From: Holophagales bacterium
GTDB lineage: Bacteria > Acidobacteriota > Thermoanaerobaculia > Multivoradales > Multivoraceae
Direction: 5' to 3'
Length of the DNA: 64,000 nucleotides
NCBI GenBank assembly: GCA_009845425.1
Contig: VXZQ01000009.1
Coordinates: forward strand, 227,714-291,713
Below the pieces are notes generated by a model that ran no database searches, was not told the DNA's origin, and saw only the letters and a list, made by a program, of their open reading frames with translations. The position numbers and the translations under genes are program-made. Positions 48,178-58,204 of the stretch are shown piece by piece; position 1 is the stretch's first letter, and every line of letters begins with the position of its first letter.

Positions 48178-49251
48178 GTGCTCCTCTACGTCCTGCGCCG
48201 CATCCTCCTCATGGTGCCGACGCTGGTCGGCGTGCTGCTGGTCAACTTCGTGATCATCCAGGCGGCGCCCGGCGGCCCGGTGGACCAGGCGATCGCCCGG
48301 CTGCAGGGCACCGGTCTCGACGCGGGAGTGGGCCTGCTTGGCGGCGGCGCGGGCGCGACCCTGGAGGCCGAGCTCACCGCCACCGGCGGCATCGACCCGG
48401 CGCTGATCGAAGAGCTGGAGCGTCAGTTCGGCTTCGACAAGCCGGCCCACGTCCGCTTCGGGATCATGCTGCGCGACTACCTGCGCTTCGACCTGGGCGA
48501 GAGCTTCTACCAGGACGTCCCTGTCATCGACCTCGTCCTGGACCGGCTCCCGGTGTCGATGTCCCTGGGCCTCTGGACGCTGCTCATCGTCTATTCGGTG
48601 TCGATCCCGCTCGGCATCCGCAAGGCGACCGCCGACGGTTCCCCGTTCGACATCTGGACGAGCGTCGTCATTCTCGTCGGCTACGCGATCCCCGCCTTCA
48701 TCCTCGCCGTGCTGCTGATCGTGCTCTTCGCGCGTGGCGGGATGATCGAGTACTTCCCGCTGCGGGGCCTCGTGTCCGACGACTTCGCCGACCTGGGGAC
48801 GTGGGCCCAGGTGAAGGATTACTTCTGGCACCTGGTGCTGCCGATCTCGGCCCTGGTGGCCGGCAGCTTCGCGACGCTCACGATGCTGACCAAGAACTCG
48901 TTCCTGGACGAGATCCACAAGCAGTACGTGCTGACGGCCAAGGCGAAGGGTCTGCGGACGCGGCGCGTGCTCTACGGCCACGTGTTCCGCAACGCGATGC
49001 TGATCGTCATCGCCGGCTTCCCGAGGGCCCTGGTCGGAGCGCTCTTCACCGGCGTGCTGCTGGCCGAGATCATCTTCTCGCTCGACGGCCTCGGGCTGCT
49101 TGGCTTCGAGGCGATCGTCACCCGGGACTACCCGATCATCTTCGGCACGCTCTACATCTCGACCCTGCTGGCGCTGGTGCTGCAGCTCCTGACCGACATC
49201 ACGTACACGCTGACCGATCCACGGATCGACTTCGAGAGGCGGGACGTGTGA
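48178..49251 (+). CDS. yejB: ABC transporter permease, YejB-like
   Basis: LLYVLRRILLMVPTLVGVLLVNFVIIQAAPGGPVDQAIA; FRNAMLIVIAGFPRALVGALFTG. Confidence 0.92.
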   Translation: MLLYVLRRILLMVPTLVGVLLVNFVIIQAAPGGPVDQAIARLQGTGLDAGVGLLGGGAGATLEAELTATGGIDPALIEELERQFGFDKPAHVRFGIMLRDYLRFDLGESFYQDVPVIDLVLDRLPVSMSLGLWTLLIVYSVSIPLGIRKATADGSPFDIWTSVVILVGYAIPAFILAVLLIVLFARGGMIEYFPLRGLVSDDFADLGTWAQVKDYFWHLVLPISALVAGSFATLTMLTKNSFLDEIHKQYVLTAKAKGLRTRRVLYGHVFRNAMLIVIAGFPRALVGALFTGVLLAEIIFSLDGLGLLGFEAIVTRDYPIIFGTLYISTLLALVLQLLTDITYTLTDPRIDFERRDV

Positions 49252-50276
49252 GTAGCCTCGCGCAGAGGAGATGGGCCGCCTTCAAGGCCAACCGGCGGGG
49301 CTACTGGTCGCTGCGGATCTTCCTCGTCATCTTCGGCGCCACCCTGTTCGCCGAGGTGCTCGCCAACGACAAGCCCCTGATGGTTCGTCACGAGGGCCGG
49401 TTCTACTTTCCGATCGTCGCGACATACGCGGAGACCGTGTTCGGCGGTGTGTTCGAGACGGAAGCCGACTATCGGGAAGCGTTCGTCAAGGATCTCATCC
49501 GCGACGGCGGCGGCTGGATGATCTGGCCGCCGATTCCCTACGCCCACGACACGATCGACTACGAGCTTCCGGGGCCGGCGCCCTACCCGCCGTCGGCCCG
49601 GCACTGGCTGGGCACCGACGACGTCGGCAAGGACGTGCTGGCGGGCCTCATCTACGGCATCCGGCTCTCCTTCCTGTTCGGCCTGGTGCTGACGGCCCTG
49701 AGCTCGATCATCGGCGTGCTGGCGGGCGCCGTCCAGGGCTACCTGGGAGGCAAGGTCGATCTGTTCGGCCAGCGACTGATCGAGATCTGGGCCGGGCTGC
49801 CGATCCTCTTCGTGCTGATCATCCTCTCCAGCATCGTGGAGTCCAACGTCTTCTGGCTGCTCGGCATCCTGGTCGCGTTCAGTTGGATGGCGCTGGTGGG
49901 CGTGGTGCGGGCCGAGGTGCTGCGCGCCCGCAACTTCCAGTACGTGACGGCCGCGCGGGCCCTGGGAGCCGGGGACCGGCGGATCGTCCGACGGCACGTC
50001 CTGCCCAACGCGATGGTCGCGACGTTCACCTTCCTGCCCTTCATCCTCACCGGGTCGATCACGCTGCTGACGTCGCTCGACTTCCTCGGCTTCGGCCTGC
50101 CCGCCGACGCGCCTTCGCTCGGCCGGCTGCTCGCCCAGGGCCGCGCCAACCTGCACGCCCCGTGGCTGGGCGTCATGTCCTTCTTCACGCTGGCCACGCT
50201 CCTGACGCTGGTCATCTTCATCGGCGAAGCCCTGCGCGACGCCTTCGACCCGCGCCGGACCGGGATGCAGTCGTGA
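49248..50276 (+). CDS. yejE: ABC transporter permease, YejE-like
   Basis: AAFKANRRGYWSLRIFLVIFGATLFAEVLANDKPLMVRHEGRFYFPI; RHVLPNAMVATFTFLPFILTG. Confidence 0.93.
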   Translation: MSSLAQRRWAAFKANRRGYWSLRIFLVIFGATLFAEVLANDKPLMVRHEGRFYFPIVATYAETVFGGVFETEADYREAFVKDLIRDGGGWMIWPPIPYAHDTIDYELPGPAPYPPSARHWLGTDDVGKDVLAGLIYGIRLSFLFGLVLTALSSIIGVLAGAVQGYLGGKVDLFGQRLIEIWAGLPILFVLIILSSIVESNVFWLLGILVAFSWMALVGVVRAEVLRARNFQYVTAARALGAGDRRIVRRHVLPNAMVATFTFLPFILTGSITLLTSLDFLGFGLPADAPSLGRLLAQGRANLHAPWLGVMSFFTLATLLTLVIFIGEALRDAFDPRRTGMQS

Positions 50277-51847
50277 CGGCGCCTCCGTTTCTCGAGATCG
50301 CCGATCTCTCCGTCGCCTTCGACGGCGTTCGGGTGGTCCACGGGCTCGACCTGCGCCTCGACCGGGGCGAGTCCGTTGCCCTGGTCGGCGAGTCCGGCTC
50401 GGGCAAGTCGGTCACGGCGCTGTCGGTCCTTCAACTGCTTTCGTATCCCCGCGCCTCGCATCCGACCGGTTCGATCCTCGTGGACGGCGAAGAAGTCGTC
50501 GGCGCCGGCGAGCAGGAGATGCGCGCCATCCGCGGCAGCCGGATCTCGATGGTCTTCCAGGAGCCGATGACCTCGCTCAATCCGCTCCACACGATCAGGA
50601 AGCAGGTCGAGGAGGTGCTGGCGGTGCATGGCGGTCTGAGCGGAGCCGCCGCCCGCGAGCGGACCGTGGAACTGCTCGAACTCGTCGGCCTCCAGGAGGC
50701 GCGCGAGCGGCTCGACTCCTACCCGCACCAGCTCTCCGGCGGGCAACGCCAGCGGGTGATGATCGCGATGGCGATCGCCAACGAACCCGACCTGCTGATC
50801 GCCGACGAGCCGACGACGGCCCTCGACGTCACCGTCCAGGCCCAGATCCTCGCGCTGATCAAGGAGCTGCAGGTGCGGCTCGGTATGGCGATGCTGCTGA
50901 TCACCCACGATCTCGGCATCGTCCGCGCGATGGCCGACCGCGTCTACGTCATGGAGCAGGGGCACGTCGTCGAGGAGGGCGAGACGGCCGAGGTCTTCGT
51001 GCGGCCGGCGCATCCCTACACGCGCAAGCTGATCGACGCCGAGCCGCGGGGTACCTGCCCGATCCCGGAAGACGAAGCGCCGCCGCTGGTCGAAACGAAG
51101 GACGTGACCGTGGAGTTCCCGCTTCGAGGCTGGCCGCGGAAGCGCTCGCTGGTCGCCGTCGACGACGTCTCGCTCCGCGTCCGCCAGGGACACAGCCTCG
51201 GCGTCGTCGGCGAATCGGGCAGCGGCAAGACGACGCTGGCGATGGCGATCGTCCGCCTGCTCCAGAGCCGTGGCGAGATCGTCTTCGACGGCCGGTCGAT
51301 CGACGGCCTGGGCTTCAGGCAGCTCAAGCCGCTGCGCAGGTCGATGCAGATCGTCTTCCAGGACCCGTACGGCAGCCTGTCGCCGCGCCTGACCGTCGAG
51401 GAGATCGTCTCCGAGGGGCTGGTCATCCACGAACCGGCCATGAGCGCGGGCGAACGCCGCGACCGGGTCGCCGAAGTCCTGACCGAAGTCGGCCTCGAAC
51501 CGGAGATCGCGCGCCGCTATCCGCACGAGTTCTCCGGCGGCCAGCGCCAGCGCATCGCTGTCGCCCGCGCGATGATCCTCCGCCCCCGCTTCGTCGTCCT
51601 CGACGAGCCGACGTCTTCGCTCGACATGACGGTCCAGGCGCAGATCGTGGAGCTGTTGCTCGACCTCCAGCAACGCCACGGGCTCACCTACCTCTTCATC
51701 AGCCACGACCTGAAGGTCGTCCGCGCCCTCTGCGACGAGATCGCGGTGATGAAGGACGGCCGGATCGTCGAGCAGGGGCCGGCGGGCCAACTCTTCGACG
51801 CGCCGCGCGAGTCCTACACGCGTGCCCTCATGAACGCAGCGCTTTGA
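50273..51847 (+). CDS. yejF: Dual ABC ATP-binding protein, YejF-like
   Basis: Two Walker A ([22 protein letters not shown]) and two [16 protein letters not shown] signatures. Confidence 0.94.
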   Translation: MTAPPFLEIADLSVAFDGVRVVHGLDLRLDRGESVALVGESGSGKSVTALSVLQLLSYPRASHPTGSILVDGEEVVGAGEQEMRAIRGSRISMVFQEPMTSLNPLHTIRKQVEEVLAVHGGLSGAAARERTVELLELVGLQEARERLDSYPHQLSGGQRQRVMIAMAIANEPDLLIADEPTTALDVTVQAQILALIKELQVRLGMAMLLITHDLGIVRAMADRVYVMEQGHVVEEGETAEVFVRPAHPYTRKLIDAEPRGTCPIPEDEAPPLVETKDVTVEFPLRGWPRKRSLVAVDDVSLRVRQGHSLGVVGESGSGKTTLAMAIVRLLQSRGEIVFDGRSIDGLGFRQLKPLRRSMQIVFQDPYGSLSPRLTVEEIVSEGLVIHEPAMSAGERRDRVAEVLTEVGLEPEIARRYPHEFSGGQRQRIAVARAMILRPRFVVLDEPTSSLDMTVQAQIVELLLDLQQRHGLTYLFISHDLKVVRALCDEIAVMKDGRIVEQGPAGQLFDAPRESYTRALMNAAL

Positions 51848-53211
51848 TGGAACCACCCAAGATGAAGGCCGCACCCTCGATCCTGATCGCCGCCGTCACC
51901 GTCGTCGGCGCAGGCGCCACCACGTTCGGGCAATCCGCCGCGCCGCCCTCGCCCGACCCCGCGCGCCAGTGGAACCAGTTCCGGGGTCCCACCGGTGACG
52001 GCCGCACCCCCGCGATCGACGTGCCGATCGTCTTCGGTGAAGGCCAACTCGTGCGCTGGAAGACGCCCATCCACGACGAGGGCTGGTCCTCTCCCGTGGT
52101 TTGGGGCGAGCAGGTCTGGGTGACGACCGCTCGCGAGGACGGCACCGAGTTGTTCGCGGTCGCGGTCGACCTGGAGAGCGGAGAGATCGTGCACGACATC
52201 AAGGTCTTCGACGTCGCCAACCCCCAGGTCGCCTGGGACGGCCACAACACCCACGCGACGCCGACGCCGGTGATCGAGGAAGGCCGCATCTACGTCCACT
52301 TCGGCAGCTATGGCACGGCGGCGCTCGACACGCGGACCGGCGAGAAGTTGTGGGAGAGGCGGGATCTGAACACCGACCACCGGGTGCGGCCGGCTTCGTC
52401 GCCCGTGCTCTCGGGCGACTCGCTGTTCCTCGCCTACGACGGTGTGGACCGGCAGTTCGCCGCGGCACTCGACACGCGCACCGGCGAGACCCTCTGGCTC
52501 CGGAACCGCGAGGTCGCGACCGACTTCGGGGAGAAGCTCCGCGCGCAGGGGATCACGGATATCGAGAGCGTGCTGGCCGCGAAGCCGAACGACAACCGCA
52601 AGGCGTACGCCACATCGACGTTGATCGAACACGAAGGCCAGCGGCAGCTCATCAGCCCGGCCTCGGAGGTCACGTTCGCCTACGACCCCGAAACCGGCGA
52701 CGAGCTGTGGCGCGTGGTCCACGAGGGCTGGGGTTGGAACCTGGCCTGTCGGCCCGTGTACGCGCATGGGCTCGTCTACTTCACCCAGGGGGTCTCCCGT
52801 TTACTCGTGGCGGTGGACCCCGGCGGTTCCGGCGATATCACCGACACGCACGTCGCCTGGAGCGAGTCGCGCGGCACTCCGGAGATCCCCTCGCCGATCA
52901 TCGTGGACGACCTGCTCTACATGGTCTCCGACACGGGCGGCGTGGTGACGGCTCTGGACGCGACGACGGGGGAGCGTGTGTGGCGGGCACGCCTCCCCTC
53001 CGGAGGCGACCACTGGGCCTCGCCCGTGGCCGCCGAGGGCCGGATCTACCTCACGAGCCGCGACGGCACGGTGTCGGTGATCTCGGCGTCGCGGGAGTTC
53101 GAGCTTCTGGCGGAGAACGAGTTCGACGAGAGTCTCACCGCGTCGCCCGCCGTCGTCGATGGCGCGATCATCCTGCGCTCCGAAGGACATCTGTACCGGA
53201 TCTCGGGCTAG
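51847..53211 (+). CDS. PQQ-like beta-propeller protein
   Basis: WNQFRGPTGDGRTPAIDVPI; repeated propeller blades; ATG overlaps the yejF stop. Confidence 0.85.
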   Translation: MEPPKMKAAPSILIAAVTVVGAGATTFGQSAAPPSPDPARQWNQFRGPTGDGRTPAIDVPIVFGEGQLVRWKTPIHDEGWSSPVVWGEQVWVTTAREDGTELFAVAVDLESGEIVHDIKVFDVANPQVAWDGHNTHATPTPVIEEGRIYVHFGSYGTAALDTRTGEKLWERRDLNTDHRVRPASSPVLSGDSLFLAYDGVDRQFAAALDTRTGETLWLRNREVATDFGEKLRAQGITDIESVLAAKPNDNRKAYATSTLIEHEGQRQLISPASEVTFAYDPETGDELWRVVHEGWGWNLACRPVYAHGLVYFTQGVSRLLVAVDPGGSGDITDTHVAWSESRGTPEIPSPIIVDDLLYMVSDTGGVVTALDATTGERVWRARLPSGGDHWASPVAAEGRIYLTSRDGTVSVISASREFELLAENEFDESLTASPAVVDGAIILRSEGHLYRISG

Positions 53212-53276
53212 CGGGAACGTGGGAGCCCGGCGAACCGTGTCGGGTGGCCACGGCTCCCTATAATCGGCGCGCAACC

Positions 53277-55853
53277 ATGACCTGGACGACGAGACACCTG
53301 TTCCCGGCCGCTGCCGCGGCCACCGCCATTGTCCTGCTCATGCCGGCCGCCGGAGCGGCCCAGGAAGAGGACCACGATCACGAGGCCGAGGCCGCTGAGG
53401 AGGCCGAGGAGCACGCACACTTCGACGAGCAGATCGTCGTCCTCGGCAGCCGCGCGCACGCCCGTTCGGTGACCGAATCCCAGGTTCCCATCGACGCGAT
53501 CCCGGTCGAGGACATCACGCGCCAGGGCGCGACGACGCTCGACTACCAGTTGCGGAACCTGATTCCGTCCTTCAACGTCGCGACCCATCCGATCAGCGAC
53601 GCGGCGACGCTGGTGCGGCCGGCCAGCCTGCGGAACCTGGCCCACGACCACACGCTGATCCTGGTCAACGGCAAGCGGCGCCACCGGTCGTCGGTCGTCG
53701 CCTGGTTCGGCGGCGTCACGGACGGGGCCCAGGGGCCCGACATCTCGACCATCCCGGCGAGCGCCCTCCAGAGGGTCGAGGTGCTGCGCGACGGCGCGTC
53801 GGCCCAGTACGGCTCGGACGCGATCGCCGGCGTCATCAACTTCCTGCTCAAGGACGACGCCTCGGGCGGCGGCATCGAGCTGAACAGCGGCAGCTACATC
53901 GCCGGCGACGGCGCGGGTTACAGCGTGGCCGGGAACTTCGGCCTGCCCATGGGTGAGAACGGCTTCGCCAACCTGAGCTTCGAGGTCGGCGGCGCCGATC
54001 CGACGAGCCGCAGCGTCCAGCGCCAGGACGCGGCGGCGCTGATCGCCGCCGGCAACCACGACGTCCGGCAGCCGGTGCAGATCTGGGGCAACCCAAGGGT
54101 CGAGGACGATGTGAAGCTGTTCGCCAACCTCGGCCACCGCTCCGGCGGCGGCCTGGAGTTCTACGGCTTCGCCAACTACGCCGAGAAGAAGATGACCGAG
54201 GGCTTCTTCTTCCGCAACCCGAACTCGCGGCAGAGCATCTACAGCCTCGACGGCGGCGAGACGCTGCTGATCGGCGACGTCCTGCGGGCGAACGGCATGG
54301 GCTCGGCGAACTGCCCCGTGGTCACGGTGACGAACAACGTGCCCGATCCGGTCGCGCTGGCTCAGGTGTTCGACGACCCGAACTGCTTCTCCTTCCAGGA
54401 GATCGCGCCGGGGGGCTTCACCCCGCAGTTCGGCGGCTGGATCACCGACGGTTCGATCGTCGCGGGCTTCCGGAAGGAGCTGGACAACGGCCTCACCTGG
54501 GACCTGTCCGCCAGCCTCGGCTCACACGAGTCCGACTTCTTCTTCATGAACACCGTCAACGCGTCGCTCGGCCCGGACACGCCGCGCGACTTCGACCCCG
54601 GCCTCTACGAGCAGGAAGACGTCAACCTGAACTTCGACATCTCCTACTCCGTGTCCCACCGCTGGAGCGTCGCCGCCGGCGCCGAGTGGCGCGACGAGAG
54701 CTTCACCGCCGGCGCCGGGGGGAGGCCGTCCTGGGAGGTCGGCCCCTACGCGGCCCAGGGCTTCATCCCCGCCTCGAACGGCTTCCCCGGGTTCCCCGAC
54801 TACACGGCCGGGACCTGGAGCCGCGAGAACGTGGCCGTCTACGGCGACGTCGAGTGGCACGGCGAGGACGACCGGTGGGGCCTGGGCGCCGCCCTAAGAG
54901 TCGAGGACTACGATGTCTTCGGCAACACGACGAACGGCAAGCTGTCGTTCCGCCGCGAGCTGAGCGAGACCGCCGCCATCCGCGGCGGCGTCAGCACCGG
55001 CTTCCGGGCGCCGACGCCGGGGCAGCAGAACGCGCTCAACGTGCAGACGACGATCGATCCGGTGACCCTGGAACTCGTCGACAGCGCCACCGTGCCGTCC
55101 ACCTTCATCGCGGCGGAACTGCGGGGAGGCAAGCCGCTCGAGCCCGAGGAGTCGGTCCACGCGACCGCCGGCCTGGTGATCGACAACGGACCGTTCACGC
55201 TGACCGCCGACCTGTTCAACGTCGACATCGACGACCGGCTGTCGCTGTCGCAGGTGATCACGCTCACCGAGGACGAGCGCGAGCTGCTGCTCTCGCAGGG
55301 CATCACCTCGGCCCGGAACCTGTCCTTCTTCCGCTTCTTCATCAACGACTTCTCCACCCGCACGCAGGGCGTCGACCTCGTCTCGACCTGGATTCCGGTC
55401 GCCCTCGGCGGCGACACCGAGTTCAGCTTCACCCTGAACTACACGGACACCGAGGTCACGAAGGACTCCGACCTTCTGAGCCCCGCCGACATCGTCTCCA
55501 TCGAGCGCGGCGTGCCGCGCCTGCGCTGGAACGTCGCGGTCGGTCAGCAGGTGGGTCCGGTCGGCCTGCTGGGACGGTTGAGTTACTACGGCTCCTGGAT
55601 CGACTACTACTACACGCGCCTATGGGTGGACGCGGCGCCGCCGGTGCAGGACTCGGCCTTCATCTTCGACTTCGAGGCCACGATCCCGATCGCCGCGGAC
55701 ACGACGGTTTCCATCGGCGCGCAGAACATGTTCGACGTCCTGGCGTCCGCGCCGACGCCGCTCGCCGAAGTGCTCGGTTCGCGGTACAGCCCGGTGACGC
55801 CGTGGGGGCTGAGTGGCGGGTACTACTACGCCCGGTTGAACTACCGCTGGTGA
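53277..55853 (+). CDS. TonB-dependent receptor with His/Glu-rich N-terminus
   Basis: Signal peptide, EEDHDHEAEAAEEAEEHAHFDEQIVVLGSRAHAR; plug VEVLRDGASAQYGSDAIAGVINFLL; terminal RLNYRW. Confidence 0.93.
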   Translation: MTWTTRHLFPAAAAATAIVLLMPAAGAAQEEDHDHEAEAAEEAEEHAHFDEQIVVLGSRAHARSVTESQVPIDAIPVEDITRQGATTLDYQLRNLIPSFNVATHPISDAATLVRPASLRNLAHDHTLILVNGKRRHRSSVVAWFGGVTDGAQGPDISTIPASALQRVEVLRDGASAQYGSDAIAGVINFLLKDDASGGGIELNSGSYIAGDGAGYSVAGNFGLPMGENGFANLSFEVGGADPTSRSVQRQDAAALIAAGNHDVRQPVQIWGNPRVEDDVKLFANLGHRSGGGLEFYGFANYAEKKMTEGFFFRNPNSRQSIYSLDGGETLLIGDVLRANGMGSANCPVVTVTNNVPDPVALAQVFDDPNCFSFQEIAPGGFTPQFGGWITDGSIVAGFRKELDNGLTWDLSASLGSHESDFFFMNTVNASLGPDTPRDFDPGLYEQEDVNLNFDISYSVSHRWSVAAGAEWRDESFTAGAGGRPSWEVGPYAAQGFIPASNGFPGFPDYTAGTWSRENVAVYGDVEWHGEDDRWGLGAALRVEDYDVFGNTTNGKLSFRRELSETAAIRGGVSTGFRAPTPGQQNALNVQTTIDPVTLELVDSATVPSTFIAAELRGGKPLEPEESVHATAGLVIDNGPFTLTADLFNVDIDDRLSLSQVITLTEDERELLLSQGITSARNLSFFRFFINDFSTRTQGVDLVSTWIPVALGGDTEFSFTLNYTDTEVTKDSDLLSPADIVSIERGVPRLRWNVAVGQQVGPVGLLGRLSYYGSWIDYYYTRLWVDAAPPVQDSAFIFDFEATIPIAADTTVSIGAQNMFDVLASAPTPLAEVLGSRYSPVTPWGLSGGYYYARLNYRW

Positions 55854-55893
55854 GAGAGTAGAGAAGAGGAACGTTCACGCTGACGCCGTAGCT

Positions 55894-55981
55894 CTGGGTG
55901 CGCGGGTCTTCTGACCCGCCTGTCGGTGCGCCGGCCTTCTGGCCGGCATCAGGCGCGACGCCGCGGAGCGGCGAGCGCGAG
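55894..55981. repeat. Two tandem GGTGCGC palindromes
   Basis: CTGGGTGCGCGGGTCTTCTGACCCGCCTGTCGGTGCGCCGGCCTTCTGGCCGGCATCAGGCGCGACGCCGCGGAGCGGCGAGCGCGAG. Confidence 0.93.
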
Positions 55982-55987
55982 CCTTCA

Positions 55988-57340
55988 CTACTCGCGGCGA
56001 AGCGCCAACCGCCGATACTCATCCTCCAAAACCCACAACCGATCCTGCCCCCACGTGGCCACCGACCCCACCCGAAACGACGGCACACCCCAAAGCCCGA
56101 GATCGAACAACTCCTCCCGGTTCCGCTCCGCCTCCTCCCGCCAGGCCGGATCGTCCAGGTAGCCACGACCCTCGCCCCAGTCCAGCCCGGCCTCCTCAAC
56201 GATCCGCCGCAGCCCCCGGTCCGACCCCGCATCCACCGCCTGCGAGAACACCAGCGTCATGAACGAGCGGAAGTACTCGATGCCCCGCCCCTGCTCGATC
56301 GCCCAAGGCAACAGCGAGTAGCCGCACTCGACCGGCTTGCCGACCGGGTCCGAGATGGGCCCGAACTGAACGCCGTTCCGCCGCGCCTCGCGCGCCGCGT
56401 CGAGCAGGATGTAGACGCGCTTCGACCGCTTCACCGGCAGACCGCGCATGACCATCGGCAGGACGAACCGGATCCGCAGGTTGACCCCGAACGCCTCGGC
56501 GAGCCGGATCACACGCTCGGTCGAGATCCACGTGTACGGGCTCCGAAACGACGCAAAGAAGTGGAGGTCGGGAAGGTCCGCCGCTTCGAGAGCGTCGGCC
56601 GGAACCGGCTCCTCCAGCAGCCGCGGCTGCGCGTAGATCAACGTCGGTGCGCCGGCCCTCTGGCCGGCATCCGCCGCAGGCGGAATCTCCGCCCCCAGAT
56701 CAGCCAGCCGCTCCTCCAGATACGCAAGCCGATCAATTCCCCAGGTCCACTCACCACCATAGAAGCAGGTACCGCCCAGATAGTGGCCAAGATCGGCGCG
56801 CCGTTCTGTCCCGGCCCGAAGAGCGACCTCGAGGGCGGCGTCGGTCCCCCTGTCATCGCCCGCTGCGACCGGCTCGCCACTCCACAGAACCTTGCCCAAC
56901 GTGACAGCCGCCTCCAGAGTCGCCGTCGACCCCGGTTCCTCCGGCGCCTCCAACGTCGCCGTCAGTTGCCGCTGCACGCTGAGTACCAGCTCCGCGTCCG
57001 GCGGCTCCGCCGACGTCGCATGGAACCCGGCCTTCTCCGCCAGCCGCCGCGCATCGACCAGCGAGTACGACTCCAACAACGCCCGCGCCGGCGCCGCCCA
57101 GTCTTCCGGCGGCTCGACCAGCCAGGTCACCACCTCAACCTCGTAGCGCGCCTGAAGCTCCACCAGCGCCTGAGCCAGAAGATGCGAGTACGGATCGTCG
57201 ACCTGGTTGAAGAACTCGATCCGGTGCGGCTCCCCCTTGCGCCGGCGTTCCCGCTCCGCGCGGGCCCGCGCCTTGTCGCGCCTCCGCTCGTCGAGGAGGT
57301 GGGTCGAGAACTGCTTCGAGGCGAAGGACTTGATGGACAT
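55988..57340 (-). CDS. Two-domain DsbA/2-hydroxychromene-2-carboxylate isomerase-like protein
   Basis: HRIEFFNQVDDPYSHL and LPDLHFFASFRSPYTWISTERVIRLAEAFGVNLRIRFVLPMVMRG; GLWGVPSFRVG. Confidence 0.78.
   Translation of the reverse strand: MSIKSFASKQFSTHLLDERRRDKARARAERERRRKGEPHRIEFFNQVDDPYSHLLAQALVELQARYEVEVVTWLVEPPEDWAAPARALLESYSLVDARRLAEKAGFHATSAEPPDAELVLSVQRQLTATLEAPEEPGSTATLEAAVTLGKVLWSGEPVAAGDDRGTDAALEVALRAGTERRADLGHYLGGTCFYGGEWTWGIDRLAYLEERLADLGAEIPPAADAGQRAGAPTLIYAQPRLLEEPVPADALEAADLPDLHFFASFRSPYTWISTERVIRLAEAFGVNLRIRFVLPMVMRGLPVKRSKRVYILLDAAREARRNGVQFGPISDPVGKPVECGYSLLPWAIEQGRGIEYFRSFMTLVFSQAVDAGSDRGLRRIVEEAGLDWGEGRGYLDDPAWREEAERNREELFDLGLWGVPSFRVGSVATWGQDRLWVLEDEYRRLALRRE
56643..56690. 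repeat. GGTGCGC repeat copy inside a CDS
   Basis: GGTGCGCCGGCCCTCTGGCCGGCATCCGCCGCAGGCGGA on + strand, read as PPAADAGQRAGAP in the minus-strand protein. Confidence 0.88.
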
Positions 57341-57490
57341 GAAACCTCGTGGGGTGTGGTGCGCGGGCCGGTGCGGTTCGGGAATGGTCATGGGCAGTCT
57401 GCCGGAGTTCCGTCACAGTCACAATCTGCACCCGGGCGCTGGTCTGTTGGGGCACGGAACGCTGTCGCAGCGTCAGCATAGGCTTGCCTC

Positions 57491-57670
57491 ATGTCGAGCG
57501 CTGCGCGACCAGTCGATCAGAAGCCATCGCTTGCGGAGGTCCTCTCCCGTCTCGCGCCGCTTGAAGAAGACTTCCCGACGATCGAGGATCCTGCGGTCGA
57601 GCCAGAGGAGATCTTCTGCCCCGATGGAACCGAGGCCTCCGGTGGCTCAATGGAAGAAGAGTCTCCATGA
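57491..57670 (+). CDS. Small acidic protein resembling an antitoxin C-terminal tail
   Basis: MSSAARPVDQKPSLAEVLSRLAPLEEDFPTIEDPAVEPEEIFCPDGTEASGGSMEEESP*; TGA overlaps next ATG. Confidence 0.5.
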   Translation: MSSAARPVDQKPSLAEVLSRLAPLEEDFPTIEDPAVEPEEIFCPDGTEASGGSMEEESP

Positions 57671-58158
57671 GCGCATCGGAGAAAGCAGAGAGTCCGGCGG
57701 TCCACGGTGATGAGAGCGCCGCCTCTCGCCGCGGCGAAAGACTGAGCCCCGGTTTCAGGCGGTTCATCTTCTGGTGTGTCGTCCTGTACTACGCGTTCTA
57801 TGCGGTCGGCGTGTTCTTGATCTCTAACGAACGATCGTCTCTCGAGCAGTCGCTTCTGGTTCTGGGCTTTGCTCTGTTGACCGGCGCCTATGCCGGTGTG
57901 GGCATCGCGGCTTGGGGCCTGCCTGGTTCAGGCTCTGCGCGTCACCTGACCCTGCTCGATCGGTTGGATCGAGTGCCCGACTGGCTGGCGTACTCCGTCT
58001 TGTTTCTTGGGGGTGCGCTGTTCTTACTCGCCTTCATCGCTGGCATGCCGCGAGTGGGGATGGGGGAGTTCTTTGGACCGGCCCTTCCTACTGCTCTCGG
58101 CCTCTTTTGGTTGGGGGTCGTCTGTGGACCGCGGCCGCTCGTGGGCCGTCGCCGCTAG
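57667..58158 (+). CDS. Membrane protein, unknown function
   Basis: FIFWCVVLYYAFYAVGVFLI and further TM segments; coupled to the preceding ORF. Confidence 0.6.
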   Translation: MSASEKAESPAVHGDESAASRRGERLSPGFRRFIFWCVVLYYAFYAVGVFLISNERSSLEQSLLVLGFALLTGAYAGVGIAAWGLPGSGSARHLTLLDRLDRVPDWLAYSVLFLGGALFLLAFIAGMPRVGMGEFFGPALPTALGLFWLGVVCGPRPLVGRRR

Positions 58159-58204
58159 GGCGGCACCTCAAGACACGCTCGGCAGCGGCCCTAAGCGGAG
58201 GAGC

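Noticed and set aside
46300-48981. 893 aa minus-strand ORF opposite yejA/yejB
   Set aside because: Antisense shadow ORF; plus-strand yej genes have clear motifs and overlapping starts.
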